From: Isosphaeraceae bacterium
GTDB lineage: Bacteria > Planctomycetota > Planctomycetia > Isosphaerales > Isosphaeraceae
Assembly: GCA_021324445.1 (NCBI GenBank)
Contig: JAJPJC010000152.1
Coordinates: 1 to 64,000 of the forward strand
Direction: 5' to 3'
Length of the DNA stretch: 64,000 bases
The translations under genes and the position numbers were made by a program. Positions 27,245 through 34,390 of the stretch are shown here, piece by piece. The notes under the pieces are model-generated. The model was not told the origin of the DNA, searched no databases, and was given only the letters and a program-made list of their open reading frames with translations. The first letter of the stretch is position 1. Each line of letters opens with the position of its first letter.

Positions 27245-29803
27245 ATGGCCAAGCACAAGCACGTTACTCCCCTATTCCCGACCCCAGCGACGGTGATACC
27301 GGACGGCTATTACTCCGGCGACAAGCCCAACCCCAACCTGCGCCGGTTCGTCGAGCAGAACGCCACGGCTTACGATCCCGAGACGGACGACTACGACGTC
27401 CCCGCCTTCAACCGGCCGATCGAGACGACCAAGGCGACCGCCATCTACAACATGCACGTCTACTGGTCGAAGAAGCCGCATACCGCCATCCGGCAGTACA
27501 TCCAGCATTACACCCAGCCCGGCGACATCGTGCTCGATCCGTTCTGCGGCTCAGGGGGCACGGCGCTGGCGGCCTTGCTGGATGGTCGCAAAGCCGTCGC
27601 CATCGATCGCAGCCCCGCCGCCACGTTCATCACCAAGAACCATTGCACGCCGGTCGACACCGATCGGCTTCGACTCGCATTCCAGAAGGTCAGGAAAGAG
27701 GTCCAGCCTGAAATCGACTGGCTCTACGAGACGCGCTGCGACCGCTGTGGGGGCAAGGCCACAACCGGGTATACCGTCTATAGCCAGGTCTTCCAGTGTC
27801 CCCGCTGCCTCGCGAAGATCCCGCTCTATGATTGCGCGGAGGATGAGGCCGAAACCAGCACCGGCAAGACCAGGGCGGTGAATGTCTGCCCCAATTGCCA
27901 CAAGGAGGGTTTCACCGAGATCATTCGATCGCAGAGCGAGAAGTTCGGCTCTGTTCCCGTGAAAGTCGTCTACCATTGCGAGAACGGGTGCAAACCCGCT
28001 CGTGAGGAGCGACGGCACAACGAGTCATCCGCCGAAAAGCGTTCCTTCTTCGAGAAGTACGACCTGGGCAGAATCCAGGAGATTCAACGCAAGGAGGTCC
28101 CGCATTGGTATCCAAAGGGTTGCGATATGACACGGATGAGCCGATATCAGAGAGACGCCCTCCATTATTATGGGGTAAAGAATGTCGATGATCTCTTCAC
28201 CAAGCGGAATCTCTGGGCGCTCGCGGCGATCCGGCAGGCCATCGGCAAGATTGAAGACGCCGCTACGCGAGATGCGCTGATGTTCGGGTTGACGGGGGTC
28301 ATGCTGAATTCGAGCAGGATGTACCAAGAGAGGGAGAACGGTCGGAGCATCGCTAAGGGATCATATTACATCCCCCAAATCTTCAGAGAAATGGTTGTCA
28401 CGAATGGATTTGACTACAAGGTTGAGACCCAGTTGGTCGCTGCATTCGAAGAACTCACCGGCATCCCACCCAAAGACGCCTGTATTTCGACCCAGTCGTC
28501 AACGGACCTGTCAGCAATGCCGTCCAACTCGGTCGATTATGTCTTCACTGATCCGCCCTACGCCGACAAGGTTCAGTACGGCGAGTTGAACTTCGTCTGG
28601 GAGTCGTGGCTCGGCTTCGATACGACCTGGCATGATGAGGAGATCATCGTCAACGAGGTGCGTGGAAAGTCGGCGGGCGACTGGGCGGCGATGATGAAGC
28701 GGGCGATGGCCGAGTGCTTCCGGGTCCTGAAACCGGGTCGCTGGCTGAGCCTGTGCTACCACGACACCTCCGAGGGAACCTGGGCCTTGATCCAGGACAT
28801 CATGGCTGAGGTCGGGTTCGTGGTCGATAAGTCGGAGAAGGCCCTGTTCATCGACGCGGGCCAGAAGTCGTACAACCAACTGACGGCCGATAAGACCACA
28901 AAGCGCGACCTGGTCCTGAACTTCCGCAAGCCCAAGGTCGCGGCCACGCATTATGTGGCGCGGCAGGTTGACGGTCGCACGTTCACCGAGGCGGGTACTC
29001 AGGTCATCCGCGACTATCTGACGGCCCATCCGGGCGCGACCAAGGACCGGATCTACGACGAGCTGGTCAGCCGGCTGGTCCGCTCGGGCAAGATGGAAGC
29101 GCATAACTTCGACCGGCTCCTCCGGACGGTCGCCGAGGAGGTCCGGGAGCCGATCAAGAAGAACCTGTTCGAGTACGAGGAGGCCGACCTGTTCGGCTCG
29201 CACGTCTCCAGCCGCTGGTATCTCAAGGAGACGGCCGACGAGCTGGACCAGGCCGAGCAGGAGAAGGAGGATGCGGCTGGGGCTCGCCTCGAAAAGTTCA
29301 TGCTCGCCCACCTCCGCAAGCATCCGGAAGACGAGGGCGTTCACTACAGCGACCTCTTCGAGCAGTATCTCCCGGTCGTCAACAAGCCGCGCCGTCTCCT
29401 GGCCGACTGGCTCCCCGAATACTTCTTCAAGACGCCCGCCGGCACCTGGCGTCCGCCGGCCGACGACCGGGAGCGGGAGCAGAAGGCCGCACTCCGTCAG
29501 ACCGGCACCCTGCGGCGGATCAAGCGGTTCGCCAACGCCCTGATCGACGGCGTGCCCGTGCGGGACAAGGACCGGCCTGGCAGCGACCGCACCCTGGCCG
29601 ACTGGATTCGCCAGTGCCGCCGCGCCGGGCTCTACGAGCAGGGCCGAGCCCTCTACGAGAAGGGCGGCCTGAACCTGAGCCGTCTCGGCGAGACCGAGCA
29701 GATCGAGGTCGAGGACGATTACCGCATCTGCGTCCGCCGGGGAGTCGCCGCCGAGGCCAAGCCCAGGAGGCAGCGGCGGAAGAAAGGGGGTGACGACGAA
29801 TGA
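27245..29803 (+). CDS. DPPY DNA methyltransferase with zinc ribbons (PglXI/COG1743-like)
   Basis: The 852-aa enzyme has the S-adenosylmethionine motif LDPFCGSGGTALAAL with D98, followed much later by the catalytic FTDPPYAD (D436-Y439). That order marks an alpha-class amino-methyltransferase. Between them lie paired CxxC units from ~165 (CDRCGGK, CPRCLAK, CPNCHKE, CENGCK), a zinc-ribbon insert that probably reads the target. An N-terminal region with VYWSKKPHTAIRQYI is typical of Zn-ribbon methylases of the COG1743/DUF1156 group. The C-terminal 250 residues look like winged-helix DNA-binding domains. It would modify adenine (N6) or cytosine (N4) on self DNA. It differs from classical PglX, which has a different length and architecture. 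Confidence 0.85.
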   Translation: MAKHKHVTPLFPTPATVIPDGYYSGDKPNPNLRRFVEQNATAYDPETDDYDVPAFNRPIETTKATAIYNMHVYWSKKPHTAIRQYIQHYTQPGDIVLDPFCGSGGTALAALLDGRKAVAIDRSPAATFITKNHCTPVDTDRLRLAFQKVRKEVQPEIDWLYETRCDRCGGKATTGYTVYSQVFQCPRCLAKIPLYDCAEDEAETSTGKTRAVNVCPNCHKEGFTEIIRSQSEKFGSVPVKVVYHCENGCKPAREERRHNESSAEKRSFFEKYDLGRIQEIQRKEVPHWYPKGCDMTRMSRYQRDALHYYGVKNVDDLFTKRNLWALAAIRQAIGKIEDAATRDALMFGLTGVMLNSSRMYQERENGRSIAKGSYYIPQIFREMVVTNGFDYKVETQLVAAFEELTGIPPKDACISTQSSTDLSAMPSNSVDYVFTDPPYADKVQYGELNFVWESWLGFDTTWHDEEIIVNEVRGKSAGDWAAMMKRAMAECFRVLKPGRWLSLCYHDTSEGTWALIQDIMAEVGFVVDKSEKALFIDAGQKSYNQLTADKTTKRDLVLNFRKPKVAATHYVARQVDGRTFTEAGTQVIRDYLTAHPGATKDRIYDELVSRLVRSGKMEAHNFDRLLRTVAEEVREPIKKNLFEYEEADLFGSHVSSRWYLKETADELDQAEQEKEDAAGARLEKFMLAHLRKHPEDEGVHYSDLFEQYLPVVNKPRRLLADWLPEYFFKTPAGTWRPPADDREREQKAALRQTGTLRRIKRFANALIDGVPVRDKDRPGSDRTLADWIRQCRRAGLYEQGRALYEKGGLNLSRLGETEQIEVEDDYRICVRRGVAAEAKPRRQRRKKGGDDE

Positions 29804-29915
29804 CGCCGACGAGGTCGGGATCGTCGTGCTCCAAGCCTTGCCGGACTTGACCACGACAAGGGAATGCCAAGTCCAAGGACCGGTTGCCGCGGAAGCGAGG
29901 TTCGGGAGGTGCCCC

Positions 29916-30164
29916 ATGCCGTGGTTTGATATCATCTGGAATTACGAGCGTGGCGGCAACGTCGTGCATCTCGCCGAACATGGGTTGACTCCCGAAGACG
30001 TGGAAGAGGTGATTTGCAATCCGCTGGAAACCACGACGAGCCGTACTTCGGGCCGACCGGTGGCGACCGGCTACACGCCAGACGGCCGACTGATCCTGGT
30101 CGTTTCCGAAGAAATCGACGACGTGACGGTCTCTCCCGTGCCAGCCTACGAACTCGGGGGGTAA
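29916..30164 (+). CDS. BrnT-like toxin candidate
   Basis: The 82-aa product starts at ATG 29916, preceded by a perfect GGGAGG site 6 bases away; a longer frame from 29790 overlaps the methyltransferase stop and is not protein-like. The text FDIIWNYERGGNVVHLAEHG, then LTPEDVEEVICNP and GRLILVVSEEIDD, follows the BrnT/DUF4258-type RelE fold. BrnT blocks translation by cutting RNA. An RHH-type gene follows 35 bases on, so the order is toxin first, as in brnTA. The family call is moderate. Confidence 0.62.
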   Translation: MPWFDIIWNYERGGNVVHLAEHGLTPEDVEEVICNPLETTTSRTSGRPVATGYTPDGRLILVVSEEIDDVTVSPVPAYELGG

Positions 30165-30199
30165 TGCCCGGAGATCGACCAGAGCCAAGGAGATCGATC

Positions 30200-30496
30200 A
30201 TGACTCGCGAGATTCGCCGGCGCATCGTTCGAGAGGCGACGCCGGAAGAAAAAGCGCGGCACCGCTTGATCCGAGACGAGATCCAGCAGGAGTTGCCCGA
30301 GCTGGAGCGCTGGGCGCGGGAAGTCGCGGCCGGACATCAGGAACGAGTGGCCGTCGGGACGGTGTTCACCGATCGAGAAACGAAGGTCGTCGAAGCCATC
30401 GATGACTATGCGATGAAACACTCCCTGAACAGCCGCGGCGCCGTCGTGCGTGAAGCCCTGGCTCACCTCCTGGGAATCGAGATTTCGCGCCAATGA
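30200..30496 (+). CDS. RHH-like antitoxin candidate (BrnA position)
   Basis: The 98-aa product has a basic N-terminus (MTREIRRRIVREATPEEKAR) and a C-terminal part with VAVGTVFTDRETKVVEAIDDYA followed by HSLNSRGAVVREALAHLLG. That end fits a ribbon-helix-helix DNA-binding segment in the C-terminal half, as in BrnA-type antitoxins. It follows the toxin candidate by 35 bases. The pairing is inferred from order and spacing. Confidence 0.6.
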   Translation: MTREIRRRIVREATPEEKARHRLIRDEIQQELPELERWAREVAAGHQERVAVGTVFTDRETKVVEAIDDYAMKHSLNSRGAVVREALAHLLGIEISRQ

Positions 30497-30538
30497 CGGA
30501 AGCAACGCGGCAAGGCTCACCGCAGTGAGGGATGAACC

Positions 30539-30832
30539 ATGACCAGGACGATTCACGGCGTGATCCGCGGCCGGACCATCGAACTTGCCGAAGACCCAGG
30601 AATCGCGGACGGCCAGCAGGTCGAGATCACCATCAAGATCGTCCCGCCCCCCAGACCATGGGGTGAGGGCATCCTGCGGACCGCTGGTGCCCTGGCGGAC
30701 GACCCAGACTGGGACGATATCATGGAAGAAGTCTACCGTCAGCGAAAGAGGTTGCTCGGGAGCGATCCGAGATCAGAGGAGGCAATGACACAGTACGGCA
30801 AGTTGGGTTTTGTCTTTATGTCTTCGGCGTAA
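30539..30832 (+). CDS. AF2212-type antitoxin with altered C-terminus, orphan
   Basis: The first ~70 residues are a clear homologue of the antitoxin at 26559 (RTIHGVIRGRTIELAEDPGI; GILRTAGALADDPDWDDIMEEVYRQRK). After YRQRKRLLGSDPRS the text departs from the family and ends in FVFMSSA. No vapC follows; the next gene is another antitoxin. It looks like a module whose toxin has been lost, with the antitoxin frame running into unrelated sequence. Confidence 0.65.
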   Translation: MTRTIHGVIRGRTIELAEDPGIADGQQVEITIKIVPPPRPWGEGILRTAGALADDPDWDDIMEEVYRQRKRLLGSDPRSEEAMTQYGKLGFVFMSSA

Positions 30833-30865
30833 GGGATAGTGGAAACGAAGGAGGAAGGAACAATC

Positions 30866-31123
30866 ATGGTCAAGATCTTGCGAGGCGTCGTCCACGGCAG
30901 GACGATCGAGCTGGAAGCTGAGCCCGGCATCGAGGAAGGCCGGCTGGTCGAGGTCGTTCTCCGCTCCAAATCGCTCCCCGGCCCGCCACCGGGCTGGCGT
31001 CCAGGCGGGACCGAGACGGCAGCCGGGATGATGGCCGCACACTGGACTGAGGAGGACGATCGGATTCTGGCAGAAATCGAGCGAGAGCGCCATCGACCCT
31101 CAACACGGGAGATCCCGGAGTGA
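30866..31123 (+). CDS. AF2212-type antitoxin (VapB-like, copy 3)
   Basis: The 85-aa product starts at ATG 30866, which has GGAGGAAGG 6 bases upstream; an earlier start at 30839 is less likely. It reads KILRGVVHGRTIELEAEPGI, then VVLRSKSLPGPPPGW, and a C-terminal acidic helix (AAHWTEEDDRILAEIERER). It overlaps the vapC copy 2 start by 4 bases. The C-terminal helix differs from copies 1 and 2, which suggests that each antitoxin is matched to its own toxin. Confidence 0.8.
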   Translation: MVKILRGVVHGRTIELEAEPGIEEGRLVEVVLRSKSLPGPPPGWRPGGTETAAGMMAAHWTEEDDRILAEIERERHRPSTREIPE

Positions 31124-31521
31124 GCTTCCGGCTGGATACCAATATCCTCACCGCGCACCTTCGGAGGCCCGCCGGGCTGTCCCATCGCTTCATCCAACAT
31201 TCGGGCCGACTCTACACGTCGACCGTTTCGCTCGCGGAGTTGTACGACTGGGCGAACAGTCGCCGCGATCCCACTCCGACCCGTGCAGCCATCCAGAGCT
31301 TGCTGAAGTACGAGGTGGCCCTCATCCCCTTCGATGCCGATTGTGCCGAGGAGTGCGGCCGGTTGCGGTTCGACCTCCGGCGCCAGGGCATCACCGTGGA
31401 CAAGATGGACCTGCTCATTGGCGCCACAGTCCTCGTTTACGACCTGACGCTGGTCACGCACAACACCCGGCATTTTCAGAGTATCCCCAACCTGCGCCTC
31501 GAAGACTGGCTGACGCCCTGA
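31120..31521 (+). CDS. vapC: VapC-type PIN-domain toxin (copy 2)
   Basis: The 133-aa PIN-domain ribonuclease keeps D6 (RLDTNI), E40 (SLAELYDW), D97 (KMDLLIGA) and N115 (VTHNTRHF). It starts at GTG 31120 inside the antitoxin stop. It ends only 10 bases before the pglZ start, so toxin and pglZ are almost certainly on one transcript. Its closest relative in this window is VapC copy 1 (shared [19 protein letters not shown]). Confidence 0.9.
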   Translation: MSFRLDTNILTAHLRRPAGLSHRFIQHSGRLYTSTVSLAELYDWANSRRDPTPTRAAIQSLLKYEVALIPFDADCAEECGRLRFDLRRQGITVDKMDLLIGATVLVYDLTLVTHNTRHFQSIPNLRLEDWLTP

Positions 31522-31531
31522 GGCAACGCCC

Positions 31532-34378
31532 ATGATCGAATCCTGGGTGCTGGAGAAGCTCGAACCCCTCCGGAAGGAGTCCACGATCATCCTGCGCGAC
31601 CCGCAACGGATGATCCAGCGCGGTGCCCGTGCCGTCGATGGCTGGGCCGCGGAGGCGGGCTTCGCGGTGCTCTGGGTCAGCGGCAACCTCGGGCTGCGCG
31701 ATCTCTATGAGGAGATCCGCGACGACCCGTCGGTGAAGGTCCTCCTGGTCGATCGGACCCGAGACCAGGCGAAGCTTCTACTCTTCTACCCGGATCTGGA
31801 GAGCCGCTGCTCGCGTCGGGCCAACCTCATGATCACGCTGCGGGAGTTCCTCGTAGATCGGACCGGCGATCCCCTCTGGCCGGCGACGATCAACGACCGC
31901 AACCTCAGCCGCCTGATCCTGGAGCACCTGCCCCAGGCCCTCGACGCCTACGATCAGATGCGTGCCGTCCGATCGCACGGCTTCCCCGACAGCGACCTGT
32001 ACAAGATCGTCCTGGGGGCCGCCCTGCGGATCAACCCGTTCCGCAAGCCCAAGCCCGCCGACATCCGCCGCCTCTGCATCGAGAGCCACGAGCGCCTCGG
32101 CGAGATCCGCAACCTGTTCGCATCGAACGTGGCCCGTGACGACTCGTCGGCCTCGACCGCGGTCCTGCGGACGCTGGAGGAGCAGATCAAGAAGGCCGAT
32201 AAGCCGTGGTGCTGGATGCTCGACCACGACCCCGATGAGGTCGTGCGGGCGTTCACCCTCGCCGCCCTGCTGCACCAGCATGGGATCGAGTACCAGGTCC
32301 TCCTGGGCAACTTCGACCCGGCCCTCGGCCGCTTCCAGGAGATCCCCCAGAAGTCGATCGAGCAGACCCTCAAGGAGATGCTCCAGGCCGATCCCGACCG
32401 CATCGCCGCCGACGTGGCGGCCGTGGAGCGGTTCCTCAAGGAGGATGTGGGGAAGCGCCTGGCCTTCTTCCTGTCCAACCGCTGCCAGGTCGAACAGCCC
32501 GAAAGGGCCAAGGCCGTCCTGCTCGCCGAGACGCTCTCGCCGCTCGTGCGGGGCATGGCGCTGGTCTCACTCCTGGCCGACCTGTTCCTGACCAAGAACG
32601 TCGCCTTCCACGCCGAGGTGCTGAACGCCCTGGACGAGGAAGGACGGACGGAGCCCGACAAGCTGCCCCTGGCGGCGCGCCGACCCACCGAACAGTGGAC
32701 CGCCCTGGTGGCCACCTACCGGCGGGCCATCCAGTTCTTCAAGGTTGCCAGGGTGCTCCGGGACTGGGCTCACAAGCTGAAGGTCGCCAGGACGGACCAG
32801 CTTCAGTTCGAGTGGTTCGACACGATCTGGAACGACGACCAGATCGACCGGCTCGACTACTACGCCAGCGAACTCCAGCGCCTGTTCCGGGTCGGGAACC
32901 TCGTGCCGATCCCGACCTCGCAGCTCTGGCCGGCCCTGGCCCAGCGCTGGCAGCAGGCCCGCCAGGCGCTCGGCGAGGCGGTCGTCAAGGTCGAGGAGGA
33001 CCTGAACCTCGTCAACGGCAAGTTCCAGGACCTGTACCACGCCCACTACGCTCGCTGGATCGGCCAGGAGGATGCTCCGGTCATCTTCACCCACCAGTTC
33101 GTCCCTCGCTTCCTCAAGCCGCACTGGGACCCCCAGAGCGGTCGTAGGGCGGTGCTGCTCATCTTCGACGGCCTCCGGCTCGATGCCTGGGACGAGCTGG
33201 TCCGTCCGGTCCTGGAGGAGCGGTTCGATGTGCTGGACCGCCGGCCGGGCAGCGCGATCCTGCCGACCGAGACGCAACTGAGCCGCAAGGCCATCTCGGC
33301 GGGCTGCCTGCCGACCTCCTTCGTCAGCACGTCGGAGAATATCCTCCTTGAAGAAGCGCTCAAGACCCACCTCGGCCTGAGCGTCAAGCTCCGGGTCGAG
33401 AAGCAAGACGACGACGTGACGATGGGGATCTCGGCCCGGTACGTCTCCGACCTGATCGACGTCGTGATCTTCAACTTCACCGACAAGAACCTGCACCACA
33501 CCGACCTGGACCTGGCCTTCCTCTACAACACGACGGTCCGGGCCATCCTCCAGCAGGACGTCCGCAGCGTGCTGAGGGAGATCCCCGAGGACGCCGTCGT
33601 CTTCGTCACCTCCGACCACGGCTTCTGCGAGGTACCCCGGGCGGCCTACACCGTCCCCCATACGGCCGTCACCGACGTCAAGGACGTCAAGTACCGGGTC
33701 GGACGGCTCAAGCAGCCGCTCGAGGGCCCGGATGCCAAGCAGGGTGTCTCCTTCAAGGTCGGTGACCTCGGCATCCCCGACAAGATCCACGCACCGAACG
33801 GGGCCAAGTGGTCCTTCAATCACGTCGTCTTCCCCCGGCCGGGCCTGACCCTGAAACGCCACCACGGCCCGCACGACCCCGACCGCTACACGCACGGCGG
33901 CCTGAGCATGGCCGAGTGCCTCATCCCGATGATCGTCCTGGGACCGAAAGGGGTCGCCCGGCCCCCGTTCGGGCTGGTCAAGCTGGACATCGAAGGGAAC
34001 CCCGTCGAAGGGGAGAACCTTGAAGTGATCCTGGTCGTGACCGCCAGGGCGTCGGTCGCGATCGAGAACGAGATCCTCTTCCAACTGGCCGCCGACATCG
34101 ACGACCTGCCGGCCCGCAAGGAGATCTTCTCGGGCGGCGAGCAGACTTACCGGATCCGATGGGTGCCGAAGGTCGATCAGGCCACGCCGGATGAGCAGAA
34201 GCAGGGCAAGATCGTCCGCACGGTCACGGTGGTGGCCAGTTACCACTGGCAAGGCCGCACGGTTCGGAGCGGCGTTCCCGGCACGGTCGAGATCAAGCTG
34301 GACTCGACCCGCGTCCGACGCCGCCTCGACAGCCGCCTCGACAGCATCATGGGCCTCGTCCCCAAGGGGCTTCGGTAA
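31532..34378 (+). CDS. pglZ: BREX phosphatase-fold protein PglZ
   Basis: The 948-aa protein carries the PglZ domain (alkaline phosphatase superfamily) in its second half. Metal-binding motifs are LLIFDGLRLDAW (D546), VVFVTSDHGFCE (D695, H696) and YTHGGLSMAECLIPM (H788). The N-terminal half is helical, with text such as KVLLVDRTRDQAKLLLFYP. PglZ is the hallmark protein of all BREX systems; a nuclease/phosphodiesterase-like activity has been proposed for the family. The length is near that of the longer PglZ type common in type 1-like loci. It starts 10 bases after vapC copy 2 and ends 12 bases before brxL. Confidence 0.92.
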   Translation: MIESWVLEKLEPLRKESTIILRDPQRMIQRGARAVDGWAAEAGFAVLWVSGNLGLRDLYEEIRDDPSVKVLLVDRTRDQAKLLLFYPDLESRCSRRANLMITLREFLVDRTGDPLWPATINDRNLSRLILEHLPQALDAYDQMRAVRSHGFPDSDLYKIVLGAALRINPFRKPKPADIRRLCIESHERLGEIRNLFASNVARDDSSASTAVLRTLEEQIKKADKPWCWMLDHDPDEVVRAFTLAALLHQHGIEYQVLLGNFDPALGRFQEIPQKSIEQTLKEMLQADPDRIAADVAAVERFLKEDVGKRLAFFLSNRCQVEQPERAKAVLLAETLSPLVRGMALVSLLADLFLTKNVAFHAEVLNALDEEGRTEPDKLPLAARRPTEQWTALVATYRRAIQFFKVARVLRDWAHKLKVARTDQLQFEWFDTIWNDDQIDRLDYYASELQRLFRVGNLVPIPTSQLWPALAQRWQQARQALGEAVVKVEEDLNLVNGKFQDLYHAHYARWIGQEDAPVIFTHQFVPRFLKPHWDPQSGRRAVLLIFDGLRLDAWDELVRPVLEERFDVLDRRPGSAILPTETQLSRKAISAGCLPTSFVSTSENILLEEALKTHLGLSVKLRVEKQDDDVTMGISARYVSDLIDVVIFNFTDKNLHHTDLDLAFLYNTTVRAILQQDVRSVLREIPEDAVVFVTSDHGFCEVPRAAYTVPHTAVTDVKDVKYRVGRLKQPLEGPDAKQGVSFKVGDLGIPDKIHAPNGAKWSFNHVVFPRPGLTLKRHHGPHDPDRYTHGGLSMAECLIPMIVLGPKGVARPPFGLVKLDIEGNPVEGENLEVILVVTARASVAIENEILFQLAADIDDLPARKEIFSGGEQTYRIRWVPKVDQATPDEQKQGKIVRTVTVVASYHWQGRTVRSGVPGTVEIKLDSTRVRRRLDSRLDSIMGLVPKGLR

Positions 34379-34390
34379 AAGGAGCGGCCC

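Noticed and set aside
27245-29803. Calling the methyltransferase a classical PglX
   Set aside because: It is 852 aa with a zinc-ribbon insert between motif I and DPPY, unlike the ~1200-aa PglX architecture.
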